A stretch of DNA of 64,000 nt from assembly GCF_017311415.1 (NCBI RefSeq), contig NZ_JAEKIS010000019.1, positions 17,401 to 81,400 on the forward strand. The letters run 5' to 3'. The position numbers were made by a program, and so were the translations under genes. Every line of letters begins with the position of its first letter. Positions within the stretch are counted from its first letter, which is position 1. This DNA comes from Salipiger abyssi. GTDB taxonomy: Bacteria > Pseudomonadota > Alphaproteobacteria > Rhodobacterales > Rhodobacteraceae. Under the pieces are notes generated by a model. The model was not told the DNA's origin. It was given only the letters and a program-made list of their open reading frames with translations, and did no database searches. Below, piece after piece: positions 27,287 through 36,168 of the stretch.

Positions 27287-27348
27287 GACTTGAACCCCCG
27301 ACACGCGGATTATGATTCCGCTGCTCTAACCAACTGAGCTACTCCGCC
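27272..27348 (-). tRNA. tRNA-Met (anticodon CAT)
   Basis: 77 bases with encoded CCA. Acceptor GGCGGAG/CTCCGCT (first pair G-U), D arm GCTC/GAGC with AGTTGGTTA, anticodon arm GCGGA/TCCGC with loop ATCATAA, T arm GGGGG/CCCTC with TTCAAGT. CAT can be elongator Met or the lysidine-modified Ile2; it is not the initiator type, which would have an unpaired first position with CA. Elongator Met is most likely. It is the integration target of the element on its left. Confidence 0.93.
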
Positions 27349-27509
27349 ATACCGTGGAGCGGTGGGTATGATAGCGGGGGCAGAGCGTCAAGCAGAAAAA
27401 TGCAGGGGCGGGCCGCAAAAGAAAGCCGCTCCGGACGGCGTGAAAAATACCTGCTCCTTGAGGCGGCAAAACCGTGTAGGATCGGGAGCCTGAGCCTTAG
27501 GGAGGAGGA

Positions 27510-27914
27510 ATGATGAAACAGAAAGTCAGGTCTGTCGCGGTGGGTCTTCTGGTTGCGGGGGCATTGCCCGCGATGGCCGTGGCGCAGACGGTGAGCGACG
27601 TGCATTTCCCAAAGGGGCAATACGGCACGCATGTCAGCGGTCAGGTCACCGGCCACGATTACCACGACTACCGGCTGGGCGCGGGCGCGGGGCAGGAAAT
27701 GTTTGTCGAGCTCGACAGCGGCGGCTCGGCCTATTTCAACATCCTGCCGCCGGGCAGCGACAATGTTGCGATCTACAACAGCTCGATCAATGGCAACGCC
27801 ACCACGGTGACCCTGCCGGAAAAGGGCACCTATGTGATCCGCGTCTATCTGATGGGAAATGCCGAAGACAGCGGACAGACCGTGCCTTTTGAGCTCGACC
27901 TGTCGATCCAGTAG
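27510..27914 (+). CDS. Secreted protein resembling g-type lysozyme inhibitors (PliG-like)
   Basis: 134 residues. A signal peptide (KSVAVGLLVAGALPAMAVAQ-like, cleavage after AQ) and a beta-rich domain: VHFPKGQYGTHVSGQVTGHDYHDYRL, GQEMFVELDSGGSAYFNILPPG, VTLPEKGTYVIRVYLM (in parts). This order resembles E. coli PliG, a periplasmic inhibitor of goose-type lysozyme. The resemblance is from memory of the pattern, so the activity is tentative. GGGAGGAGG precedes the ATG. Confidence 0.65.
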   Translation: MMKQKVRSVAVGLLVAGALPAMAVAQTVSDVHFPKGQYGTHVSGQVTGHDYHDYRLGAGAGQEMFVELDSGGSAYFNILPPGSDNVAIYNSSINGNATTVTLPEKGTYVIRVYLMGNAEDSGQTVPFELDLSIQ

Positions 27915-27929
27915 GCCGCACAGGGGAGA

Positions 27930-27952
27930 TTGCGGGGCGGGATGCCCCGCAA
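27930..27952. terminator. Hairpin between convergent PliG-like and AAA genes
   Basis: TTGCGGGGC (27930-27938) pairs with GCCCCGCAA (27944-27952). No T run, but it lies exactly between two convergent stops. Confidence 0.55.
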
Positions 27953-27954
27953 GC

Positions 27955-29262
27955 CTATTTCACGATCTTTTCGTCGCGGACGAACATGTTGGCCCAGGCG
28001 CGGTCGACCAGCTCGGGCGTCATCTTGTAGGGCAGCCCTTCGAAATCGCACACCGCGATCATCTGATCGATCAGGAAGATTGGCTGATAGTTCGCATAGA
28101 CATTGTTGATCGTCGGATATTTCGTCTTGAGCAGATGCACAAGCGAGGCTTCGTCGAGCTGCATCTTTCTCTTGCGGGCGACCAGCGCGAAGATCTTGAG
28201 GAAATCCTCTTGGTTCGGCCCGTCGATCTTGATCTTGAAGAAGATCCGCCGCAGCGCCGCCTTGTCGAAGATCTCGTTGGGGTGGAAGTTTGTGGAAAAG
28301 ATCACCAGCGTGTCAAAGGGCACCTCGAATTTCTCGCCCGATTGCAGGGCGAGGATGTCCTTGTTCTCTTCCAGCGGCACGATCCAGCGGTTCACCAGCT
28401 TTTGCGGCGGTTCCGCCTGACGGCCGAGGTCGTCGACGATGAAGATGCCACCGGTGGCCTTGAGCTGAAGCGGCGCCTGATAGGTGCGCGCGGTGGGGTT
28501 GTAGACCAGGTCGAGCATGTCGAGCGACAGCTCGCCGCCGGTGATCACCGTGGGGCGCTCACACAGCACATAGCGCGTGTCGAAGCGCGTGGTGCGGCGC
28601 AGGCGCGAGGGGTCGTCCTCGGCGGATTCAGCGGCGGAATGCACGATCGGGTCGTAGACCGAGATCACCTGACCGGAATATTCGATGGCGCGGGGCACAT
28701 AGATCTTGTCGCCCATCGCATCGCGGATGCCGTTCGAGATAGAGGATTTGCCGTTGCCCGGCGGGCCGTACATCAGGATCGACCGCCCGGATCCGACGGC
28801 CGGGCCGAGATGCGCGATCAGGTTTTCCGGCAGCACCAAATCGCCCATGGCGCCGACCAGCTGGTCGCGGGTGATCTGGACGTTGCGGATCGACTGGCGC
28901 TTAACCTGTTCGGCATAGAGATGCAGGGGCACCGGCATCGGGCCGAAATACTCCGATTGCGACAGCGCGTCGAGCGCGCGTGCCTTGCCGGAATCGGTAA
29001 GCTGATAGCTCATCTCGTTGCTGGCATTGGCGCTGAGCGTGCCCATCGCCTCCATAAGCCCCTGCGAGCGCCCCAGGTCGATAAGCTCCTGGGTGATGCC
29101 CATCGGCAGGCAGACCGCCTTGGCCAGCTCGCTCACCGTGTTGGCGTTCTTGCGGAAGATGGTCTTGAGCATGATGTCACGCATGAAGACCGATGAGAGG
29201 CTCATCTCATCCAGACGTTTCGGAGGAGGAGGCGCCATGACGGCGCTGGGTTCCATATTCAT
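27955..29262 (-). CDS. AAA+ ATPase (MoxR/CbbQ-like) at the end of the Tad locus
   Basis: 435 residues. N-terminal part (about 1-150) with a winged-helix look (NANTVSELAKAVCLPMGITQELIDLGRSQGL in parts), then an ATPase with Walker A YGPPGNGKSS, Walker B IFIVDDLG and sensor VIFSTNFHP. Annotated in related genomes simply as 'ATPase'; it often lies beside tad genes. Its role may be assembly or remodelling of a complex; the link with the pilus is positional. Start at one of two close ATG codons (29262 or 29256). Confidence 0.85.
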   Translation of the reverse strand: MNMEPSAVMAPPPPKRLDEMSLSSVFMRDIMLKTIFRKNANTVSELAKAVCLPMGITQELIDLGRSQGLMEAMGTLSANASNEMSYQLTDSGKARALDALSQSEYFGPMPVPLHLYAEQVKRQSIRNVQITRDQLVGAMGDLVLPENLIAHLGPAVGSGRSILMYGPPGNGKSSISNGIRDAMGDKIYVPRAIEYSGQVISVYDPIVHSAAESAEDDPSRLRRTTRFDTRYVLCERPTVITGGELSLDMLDLVYNPTARTYQAPLQLKATGGIFIVDDLGRQAEPPQKLVNRWIVPLEENKDILALQSGEKFEVPFDTLVIFSTNFHPNEIFDKAALRRIFFKIKIDGPNQEDFLKIFALVARKRKMQLDEASLVHLLKTKYPTINNVYANYQPIFLIDQMIAVCDFEGLPYKMTPELVDRAWANMFVRDEKIVK

Positions 29263-29370
29263 CTCTGCAAGGCCCCATTCGGATCTGTTGCCGTGTAAGA
29301 AACAACAGCTTTGTGGCAAGAGATGGGCCGGCCTTGGGAATTGCAGCGGCCTCCGCGCCGCGCGCAGGGG

Positions 29371-29868
29371 TCAGCTGCCGTAGAAAACGCCGAGGATCAG
29401 ATAGAGCGCCAGCGTGCCGCCCAGGGCCATGCCCATGGGGAAGCGCTTGCCGCTCGACCAGCTTTTCCATTCGGGGGCGAGCCGTTGCAGCCCCGACCAT
29501 TTCGCGATGCGGTGGCTCAGGAAGGCGGCCAGCAGCGTTGCGGCGAAGAGCGCGAGCAGAAAGCGCAGGTCGCCGACATGGATCATCGGCGCGGCGGCGG
29601 CGGCGAATTTCGCGTCGCCCGCGCCCATCACGCCGCCGGCGTTGAGTGCGATGCCCGCCACCAGAACCGCCGCGAAATGGGTGTAGCGCCAGAGATAGTC
29701 GTCGAAGGGCAGGGCGATCAGCCCGACCAGAACGAAGACGACGACGAGCGCCAGGTTGGCCTGGTTGGTGATCCGCAGCTCCCGCATGTCGGTAAAGCAG
29801 ACATACAGGCAGAGCGGGATCACGAAAGGCGCGAACCAGAGCGCGGAGGCGGCGGAAATCGACAGCAT
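29371..29868 (-). CDS. cpaA: Prepilin peptidase of the Tad system (A24 family, CpaA/TadV)
   Basis: 165 residues with about five membrane segments. The two catalytic aspartates of the A24 family are seen in CFTDMREL and in GAGDAKF (the GxGD motif). It cleaves the short leader of the Flp pilins at the cytoplasmic face of the inner membrane. Start at 29868 (MLSISAASALWFAPF); it lies 4 bases after the stop of the TPR gene, so is the last gene of the tadZ-to-cpaA operon. Confidence 0.92.
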   Translation of the reverse strand: MLSISAASALWFAPFVIPLCLYVCFTDMRELRITNQANLALVVVFVLVGLIALPFDDYLWRYTHFAAVLVAGIALNAGGVMGAGDAKFAAAAAPMIHVGDLRFLLALFAATLLAAFLSHRIAKWSGLQRLAPEWKSWSSGKRFPMGMALGGTLALYLILGVFYGS

Positions 29869-29872
29869 CGGA

Positions 29873-30733
29873 TCAGTTTGAAATGTTCGATTCCAGCGCG
29901 GCCAGCGCCGTCGCGGCCGCATCGAAATGTTGCGGATGGGTCTCGATCGCATCGCGCAGCAGCCCTTTGCCGATCTCGACATCGCCGCGCTTGACCGCCG
30001 AGAGACCCAGCGTGTGCAAGAGCTCGGCGCGTTCGACCTGGGTCATCTGCATGACCGGCAATGTGTAGTTGCCCTGGGCGCCGCGCGCCAGAACCAGATT
30101 GTTCTTTGCTGTGAACATCGACGGATCGTGGCGCAGCGTGTCGTAGAACATCTTTTCGGCGCCGGCATAGTCGCCGCGGCTCAGCTTGGAATAGCCCCAG
30201 TTGTTCAGCACCGGCGCGGGGCGCGTGGTGAGCCCCACGGCGGTCTCGTAAAAGCTGTCGGCCTTTTTCCAGTCCTTGTGACTGTCCGCGATCATCGCCT
30301 CCAGGCGGTAGCGCTGATAGGTCTCGTGGGTCGGGGGGATAGAGGTCAGAACCTGTTCGGCTTTTTCCCAGTCGTTATTGCGGATCAGCGCATCGGCGAG
30401 GGCCACGCGGTCCTCGTCGGTCGCCTCCTCATGCTCGACGACGCGGCCCCAGGCGATGGTGGCTTCCTGGCTGCGCTTTGCCCGTACCAGCGATTTGGCA
30501 AGGCCGCGCATCAGGTCGATCCGGCCCGGGTCGATCTTGTTGGCGCGCTGGAAATAGGCGGCCGCCTCCGTCGGGTCTGCTGCCTTGAGCATGACATCGT
30601 TCAGCCCGGCGCCGTCGATGGCGTTCACACCGGCGAATTCGCGGTCGACCGCGTCCTTGTCTATCGTCTTTTCACAGGCGGAAAGGGTGATAACCCCTGC
30701 GGCGCAGAGGATCACAAGGGTAGGGTGGCGCAT
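29873..30733 (-). CDS. TPR-repeat lipoprotein of the Tad locus
   Basis: 286 residues. Lipoprotein signal MRHPTLVILCAAGVITLSAC with the lipobox LSAC, then repeated TPR-like pairs of helices (AAAYFQRANKIDPGRIDLMRGLAKSL; DSFYETAVGLTTRPAPVLNNWGYSKLSRGDYAGAEKMF in parts). Such proteins help the pilus outer-membrane complex (TadD-like). Second of two TPR lipoproteins here. Confidence 0.88.
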   Translation of the reverse strand: MRHPTLVILCAAGVITLSACEKTIDKDAVDREFAGVNAIDGAGLNDVMLKAADPTEAAAYFQRANKIDPGRIDLMRGLAKSLVRAKRSQEATIAWGRVVEHEEATDEDRVALADALIRNNDWEKAEQVLTSIPPTHETYQRYRLEAMIADSHKDWKKADSFYETAVGLTTRPAPVLNNWGYSKLSRGDYAGAEKMFYDTLRHDPSMFTAKNNLVLARGAQGNYTLPVMQMTQVERAELLHTLGLSAVKRGDVEIGKGLLRDAIETHPQHFDAAATALAALESNISN

Positions 30734-30763
30734 TTGTTGCGTCCTTTTACTGCTCTTGCCTCA

Positions 30764-31321
30764 TCAGCCGATGCGGTGGATCAGATAGGTTCCGCTGCCC
30801 CGCCGCTCGAGCCTGTATTCTTGTTCTTCGGCGTCAGCATAGCCCGGATTTTCAAATTTTGCGAGCGCCAAGCGCAGATTGTCGCGGATTGCGTCACTTT
30901 CGCCATTGTCGAGCGCGTAGGCACGCCGGAACACTTCCGCAGCCTCAGCGGTCTTTCCGCGTTCGATCAGCACGACGCCGAGATTGTTCCAGGCCTCTGC
31001 CCATTCGGGTTCCGCATCCACCGCCTTGCGCAGGAGCGTCTCCGACTGGTTCAGCCGCCCGAGCCCCAGATTGGCCGAACCCAGCGATGTCAGCACCTCT
31101 CCGGTCAGCCCGTGCTTGCCGGCGGCGCGGGTGTAGGCCTCGAGCGCCAGCTCGTATTCTCCCGCCTCCATCAGCTGATGGCCCACAATCAAGCCGTCCA
31201 CCGCCTCGCCGCGCGGGTCGACGGCGGGCGCGTAGGTCGGGTTGTCGGACGCAAACGGGCCGCCTGTGGAACAGGCGGCCAGCAGCAGGCTCGTCAGGCA
31301 GGCGGTCAGGCCTAATTTCAT
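30764..31321 (-). CDS. tadD: TPR-repeat lipoprotein TadD
   Basis: 185 residues. Lipobox LLAAC after MKLGLTACLTSL, then three TPR units (YELALEAYTRAAGKHGLTGEV, LNQSETLLRKAVDAEPEWAEAWNNLGVVL, TAEAAEVFRRAYALDNGESDAI in parts). TadD acts as pilotin-like factor for the secretin. It lies 4 bases after tadC, the usual place. Confidence 0.88.
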   Translation of the reverse strand: MKLGLTACLTSLLLAACSTGGPFASDNPTYAPAVDPRGEAVDGLIVGHQLMEAGEYELALEAYTRAAGKHGLTGEVLTSLGSANLGLGRLNQSETLLRKAVDAEPEWAEAWNNLGVVLIERGKTAEAAEVFRRAYALDNGESDAIRDNLRLALAKFENPGYADAEEQEYRLERRGSGTYLIHRIG

Positions 31322-31325
31322 CGCG

Positions 31326-32300
31326 TCACTTGAAGCTGATATTCCCGAGCTGTGTGATGCTCATCACCGACGGACCAACAAGAATGATCAGCAGCGGTGG
31401 CACCGTGAGCATCATAGTGGTCAGGGTCATCTTTGTCGGCAGTTTGTTTGCCTTTTCTTCGGCACGCATGACCCTTTTGTCACGCATTTCCGACGCATAG
31501 ACCCGCAGCGCGTCGGCAATCGACGTCCCGAAGCTGGCCGCCTGGTTCAGAACGGTCACGAAAGAGGCAACGTCCTGCACGCCGCAGCGCTCACCCATGT
31601 CGCTGAGCACGCTGCGCTTGTCCTTGCCGGCCTTCATCTCGTGACTGATGATCTCGAATTCATCGGCCAGCGCCGGGTAGGAGGCGCGGATTTCTCTGGC
31701 AACGCGTACGATGGACTGGTCGAGCGACTGACCCGCCTCGACGCAGACCAGCATCATGTCGAGCGCGTCGGGAAAGCCTTCCTCGATCTGCTTCTTGCGC
31801 TCTTCGACGCGCTTGGTGATCCAGTATTTGGGCGCGAGGTAGCCGATGGCGCCGGGGCCGACGATGTAGATCAGCTTGGTTTGCAGCGTCGCGTCGGGGC
31901 CGTCCTTGAACAGAAAGTAATAGATCGTGCCCACGATCAGCAGCCCTATACCCAGCACCATCTGCGCCAAATAGTAGAGCCGCACCGCATCGCGGGTACG
32001 ATAGCCCGCCTGCAACAGCTTGAGCCGCATCTGCCCGAGTTCCTCGGCGCTTTGCGGTTCGAGATACTGGGCGTATTTGTTGAGCTTTGCATGGCGGCGG
32101 TTGTCGCGCAGGATCGCTTTGGTTTCCGCGTCCATCCGGGCGCGACCGCTCTTGGCGAGCTTGTCCATCGGGTCGGGCTTCTGTTTCAGAAGCATCGGGA
32201 TGGTGGCGAGGATCAGCAGAAGGGCCAGGCCCGCGACGACCATCAGCGGTCCCGCCGGGCCGAGCGCCTCGGTGATCATGGTTCCAAGTGTGTCGAACAT
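31326..32300 (-). CDS. tadC: Tad pilus inner-membrane platform protein TadC
   Basis: 324 residues. Membrane segments at both ends and a T2SSF (GspF-like) cytoplasmic domain: FPDALDMMLVCVEAGQSLDQSIVRVA and EFEIISHEMKAGKDKRSVLSDMGERCGVQDVASFVTVLNQAASFG (in parts). With TadB it forms the platform on which the ATPase works. Confidence 0.95.
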   Translation of the reverse strand: MFDTLGTMITEALGPAGPLMVVAGLALLLILATIPMLLKQKPDPMDKLAKSGRARMDAETKAILRDNRRHAKLNKYAQYLEPQSAEELGQMRLKLLQAGYRTRDAVRLYYLAQMVLGIGLLIVGTIYYFLFKDGPDATLQTKLIYIVGPGAIGYLAPKYWITKRVEERKKQIEEGFPDALDMMLVCVEAGQSLDQSIVRVAREIRASYPALADEFEIISHEMKAGKDKRSVLSDMGERCGVQDVASFVTVLNQAASFGTSIADALRVYASEMRDKRVMRAEEKANKLPTKMTLTTMMLTVPPLLIILVGPSVMSITQLGNISFK

Positions 32301-32313
32301 GGCTGGGGCCTCT

Positions 32314-33279
32314 TCAGACTTTGATATTCACGAGCATCCGCATGACGATGATGTTCAACGTCAGGAAGATCGCCACGAGGAAACAGGCGGGAATGAACCA
32401 GGGGTGATCCATCACCTCGTCGTAGTAATGCGGGTCGGTCAGCTGGATGATCAGCAGCACGGCGACCGGAAAGCCCGAGAGGAACTTGCCCGACCATTGC
32501 GCCTCGGCGGTGATCGCCTTCACCCTGCGGAACAGCCGGAAGCGCGAGCGGATCACCTTGGCGAGCCCGTCGAGGATCTCCGCCAGGTTGCCGCCCGATT
32601 GCTGCTGGATCGAGACCGCCACGGCGAGGAAGCGCAGATCCTGCATGTCCAGCCGCTCGGCCATATGCTTGAGGCTTTCACCGATGTCGCGGCCATAGGT
32701 GGATTCGTCGGAAATCACGCCGAACTCGGTGGCCAGCGGATCCTTGATCTCGCGCGAGACGACCGCGATGGCCGAGCTGAACGGGTGACCCACCCGCAAC
32801 GAGCGCACCATCAGTTCCACCGCGTCCGGAAGCTGTTCCTCGATCAGGGCAAGGCGTTTCTTGGCCTTGTGGTTGACCCACATGAACACGCCGCCGACGC
32901 CCATGCCGATCCCCATCACGAGGCGCACCGGCAGGCCGGCCTCGGTGCCGATGGTCAGGCCGAGAAAGGCAAAGACGCTGACACCCGCCATGATGCCGAT
33001 CAGCTGGTTCGGAGTGAAGGCGAGGGCCGCCTTCTGCGCCCGGTCGGCGAGCAGCGAATAAAGCGGGATGCCGCGGCTTTCCAGGTGCTGGTCCATCTCC
33101 TTGCGGAGCTTGGCAAGCACCTGCTCGCGGTTGACGTTCTTGTCCAGCATCTCCAGCCGGCGGTTCACCCGGCTGTTGAGGCTGATAGAGCGCCCGAATG
33201 CCACGAGATAGACACCCTCGACGAGAACGAGGACGCCGAGGAAGATCAGACCATAGATGATCAGTTCTGCGGACAGCAT
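32314..33279 (-). CDS. tadB: Tad pilus inner-membrane platform protein TadB
   Basis: 321 residues. N-terminal membrane segment, two central ones (about 110-150) and two at the C terminus; T2SSF domain with LPDAVELMVRSLRVGHPFSSAIAVV and LRFLAVAVSIQQQSGGNLAEILDGLAKVIRSR (in parts). It is between tadA and tadC with gaps of 3 and 13 bases. Confidence 0.95.
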   Translation of the reverse strand: MLSAELIIYGLIFLGVLVLVEGVYLVAFGRSISLNSRVNRRLEMLDKNVNREQVLAKLRKEMDQHLESRGIPLYSLLADRAQKAALAFTPNQLIGIMAGVSVFAFLGLTIGTEAGLPVRLVMGIGMGVGGVFMWVNHKAKKRLALIEEQLPDAVELMVRSLRVGHPFSSAIAVVSREIKDPLATEFGVISDESTYGRDIGESLKHMAERLDMQDLRFLAVAVSIQQQSGGNLAEILDGLAKVIRSRFRLFRRVKAITAEAQWSGKFLSGFPVAVLLIIQLTDPHYYDEVMDHPWFIPACFLVAIFLTLNIIVMRMLVNIKV

Positions 33280-33282
33280 GGC

Positions 33283-34716
33283 TTACTCCGGGCGGAAGGG
33301 TTCGTAGACCGACGGCGGGATATCGTAACCCCACATCTTGAAGCGCTCCGAATAATGGCTGCGCACGCCGGTGGCGGTGAAATGGCCGATGATCTTGTTG
33401 TCGGGTGTCAGGCCGACGCGCTGGAAGCGGAACAGCTCCTGCATCGAGATCACGTCGCCCTCCATGCCGGTGATCTCGGTGATCGAGGTCATCCGGCGCG
33501 AGCCGTCCTGAAGGCGCGAGGCCTGCACGATGAGGTTCACGGCCGAGGAGATCTGGCTGCGCATCGCCTTGAGCGGCATTTCCACGCCGGACATGGCGAT
33601 CATGTTTTCCATCCGGCTGATGCCGTCGCGCGGGTTGTTGGCGTGGATGGTGGTCATCGAACCGTCATGGCCGGTATTCATGGCCTGAAGCATGTCGATC
33701 ACTTCCTCGCCTCGCGTCTCGCCGACGATAATGCGGTCGGGGCGCATCCGCAGCGCGTTCTTGAGACAGTCGCGCGGCGTGACCGCACCCTTGCCCTCGA
33801 CGTTTGGCGGACGGCTTTCCATCCGGCCCACATGGGTCTGCTGGAGCTGGAGTTCCGCAGTATCCTCGATGGTGAGGATGCGCTCGCTGTCGTCGATGAA
33901 GGAGGACAGCGCGTTGAGCGTGGTTGTCTTACCCGAACCGGTGCCGCCCGAAACGATCACGTTCAGGCGTGTGGCGACGGCGGCTTGCAGATATACCGCC
34001 ATCTCTTCGCTGAAAGCGCCGAAATTAATGAGGTCGTCGATCGACAGCTTGTCTTTTTTGAACTTCCGGATCGACACCAGCGAGCCATCCACCGCAATCG
34101 GCGGGACCATGGCGTTGAAACGCGAGCCGTCGGCGAGACGGGCGTCGACATAGGGGTTGGATTCGTCGACCCGCCGGCCCACAGCCGAGACGATCTTGTC
34201 GATGATGCGCATCAGGTGGCGCTCGTCCTTGAACACCACATCCGAGAGCGTCAGTTTCCCCGCGCGTTCGATAAAGATCTGATGCGGCCCGTTGACGAGA
34301 ATATCCGAGACGGTGTCGTCCTGAAGCAGCGTCTCAAGAGGGCCGAGCCCCTTGACCTCGTCATACAGTTCCTGGTTCAGCGTCGTGCGCTCTTCGCGGT
34401 TCAGAACGATGCTCTTGTCGTTCAGCGTCTCGGCGACGATGGCGCTGATTTCCTCGCGCAGCTCCTTCTCGCTGGCCTGGTCGATGGCCGCCAGGTTGAG
34501 GTTGTCGAGCAGTGCGCGGTGCAGTTCGAGCTTGATGTCGCCGAGCCGCTCCTTGCGCTTCTTTTCGCGGTCCTGCGGTTCGGCCTCGGCGGGCTTCTTT
34601 GCCATCGGCTTGCGCTGCGAAACCGGTTTTGGAGCTTTGGCCACGGGGGCCGGCCGGGGCGCTTCGGCGACCGGCGTGGCCTGCTTGACCGCGGTTTTTT
34701 TGTAACGTGAGAACAT
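33283..34716 (-). CDS. tadA: Tad pilus assembly ATPase TadA/CpaF
   Basis: 477 residues. A Lys/Pro/Ala-rich N-terminal tail (1-50), then the secretion-ATPase domain with Walker A GGTGSGKTT (257-265), Asp box LTIEDTAELQLQQTHVGRMESRPPN and Walker B RPDRIIVGETRGEEVIDMLQAMNTGHDGSM (in parts). It powers both extension and retraction in Tad systems that lack a separate retraction ATPase. Confidence 0.97.
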   Translation of the reverse strand: MFSRYKKTAVKQATPVAEAPRPAPVAKAPKPVSQRKPMAKKPAEAEPQDREKKRKERLGDIKLELHRALLDNLNLAAIDQASEKELREEISAIVAETLNDKSIVLNREERTTLNQELYDEVKGLGPLETLLQDDTVSDILVNGPHQIFIERAGKLTLSDVVFKDERHLMRIIDKIVSAVGRRVDESNPYVDARLADGSRFNAMVPPIAVDGSLVSIRKFKKDKLSIDDLINFGAFSEEMAVYLQAAVATRLNVIVSGGTGSGKTTTLNALSSFIDDSERILTIEDTAELQLQQTHVGRMESRPPNVEGKGAVTPRDCLKNALRMRPDRIIVGETRGEEVIDMLQAMNTGHDGSMTTIHANNPRDGISRMENMIAMSGVEMPLKAMRSQISSAVNLIVQASRLQDGSRRMTSITEITGMEGDVISMQELFRFQRVGLTPDNKIIGHFTATGVRSHYSERFKMWGYDIPPSVYEPFRPE

Positions 34717-34731
34717 GGATCAGGCTCCTTC

Positions 34732-35961
34732 TCAGGCGGCTTCCGCATCGGTCTGGCCGATGCTGTGAAGCTCTGCCGCCAGTTTGGCGATATCCTTGCG
34801 CAGCGGGTTCTTGGGCGCGCTGGCTGCCAGCGGCATGCCGTGATCGCCGGCCATGGCCACGGCCTTGCCGCCATCGGGCAGATGCACGTCGAGGCGGATG
34901 CCGAGGCTTTCGGCCATGCGCTTGGCGCGGCTCTTGCCCTGAAGATCGGTGAATTTCGGCGCCCGGTTGAGCACAAAGCGCAGCTTGTCGATCGGCAGTT
35001 CCTCGGCCTGGAGCGCGCGCTTGAGCCGCAGCGTGTTCTGGGCCGAGCGCATGTCGAGTTCGAGGAGGGCGAAATAGACCTGTGCTTCAAGCAGCACGGT
35101 CTCTGTCCATTGCACCAGGGTGCCCGGCATGTCGACGACGACGTAGTCGAAATGCTCGCGGGCCACGTCGAGCAGGGCTTTCACTTCCTCTGGGGTGATC
35201 ATGTCGAGCGGGATCACATCCGCCGGCGATGTCAGAACCTGAAGCTTGTCCTCAAAGGTCACCAGCGCCTGGCCGAAGCTGTCGCCGTCCATTGCGTCGA
35301 TATCGCTCAGCAGTTCCAGCACCGCTTCGCGGCGCGGCAAATCGAGATAGGTGGCGACCGAGCCGAATTGCAGCCCGAAATCGAGCAGGCAGACGCGCGG
35401 CGCGTGGTCCTTGCTGATTGTGGCGAGCTCCCATGCGAGGTTGACCGCGAATGTGGTCGCGCCGCATCCGCCGCACATGCCCTGTGCGGCGATCAACACA
35501 CCGTCGCCGCCGCCCGACAGCTGCACACCCTCGCGCGCCTGAGCCGCCGTCGGCCGCTGGCGCAGCCGCTCGACCGCGGCTGCCAGCTCGCCCTCGGGAA
35601 GCGGGTAGGGGACAAATTCGTCGGCGCCGCCGCGCAGCAGCTGGTGAAGTGCCGCCGGGGTCACATCCTCGGCGATCAGGACGACCTTCACATTGCGCTG
35701 CTTGGCGGCGGCGATCACCTCCGACAGCAGGCCAAGCTCGTCCTCATCCTCTTCGTCGATGGCAAGGGCAACGAATTCAATGCCTTGAGCGTCGGGCTGG
35801 CGCAGAAAGGCCAGCGCCTCGCCAAAGCCGAGATCGCCCCAGCCTTCGCCAAGCATGTCTTCCATATCCTCGATGAGAAGATCGAAATCCTGCACGTTCC
35901 GGCTGATCGTGCAGGCGACGATCGGGCTTGGATCGCTTTGCAGCGCAGTACTACTCGTCAT
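34732..35961 (-). CDS. cpaE: Pilus localisation protein TadZ/CpaE (receiver-like plus ParA-like)
   Basis: 409 residues. A receiver-like N-terminal domain (to about 130) and a ParA/MinD-like ATPase domain. The P-loop reads GMCGGCGATT (161-170) and so lacks the usual lysines of KGGxGKT, as known for CpaE-type proteins that mark the cell pole for pilus assembly. First gene of the tadZ-tadA-tadB-tadC-tadD-TPR-cpaA operon, with a terminator upstream that separates it from cpaB-cpaC. Confidence 0.93.
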   Translation of the reverse strand: MTSSTALQSDPSPIVACTISRNVQDFDLLIEDMEDMLGEGWGDLGFGEALAFLRQPDAQGIEFVALAIDEEDEDELGLLSEVIAAAKQRNVKVVLIAEDVTPAALHQLLRGGADEFVPYPLPEGELAAAVERLRQRPTAAQAREGVQLSGGGDGVLIAAQGMCGGCGATTFAVNLAWELATISKDHAPRVCLLDFGLQFGSVATYLDLPRREAVLELLSDIDAMDGDSFGQALVTFEDKLQVLTSPADVIPLDMITPEEVKALLDVAREHFDYVVVDMPGTLVQWTETVLLEAQVYFALLELDMRSAQNTLRLKRALQAEELPIDKLRFVLNRAPKFTDLQGKSRAKRMAESLGIRLDVHLPDGGKAVAMAGDHGMPLAASAPKNPLRKDIAKLAAELHSIGQTDAEAA

Positions 35962-36120
35962 TGCCTCTCATCCTTTACCTTTTAGGGCGGTCCCGGACGG
36001 CAAAGGTAAAGGCAGTCGAATAGGCTTTTACCCGCTTCCAGGGCCCTTGCTCCGAGTCGCCCCGGCGCAATTCTCCCTTCTCGGGTAAGATCCTTTAAAA
36101 TGTGGGCAACATTTGGGCCG

Positions 36121-36140
36121 AAAAACCGTAATTGTACGGT
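36121..36140 (-). terminator. Terminator after the OmpA-like gene
   Basis: On the minus strand ACCGTA, four bases, TACGGT, then TTTTT. It divides the Tad locus into two transcription units. Confidence 0.75.
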
Positions 36141-36168
36141 ATTGCCGGACGATATCAGTGCGGCGCGA

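Noticed and set aside
27272..27348. tRNA as Ile2 (lysidine type) or initiator fMet
   Set aside because: The paired first acceptor position and D-arm argue against the initiator. Ile2 cannot be fully excluded, but the overall sequence fits elongator Met as I recall it in this order.
32020..34710. An 896-codon plus-strand frame opposite tadA-tadB-tadC
   Set aside because: It crosses three well-supported genes, has His/Asp/Arg-rich shadow composition and no ribosome site.
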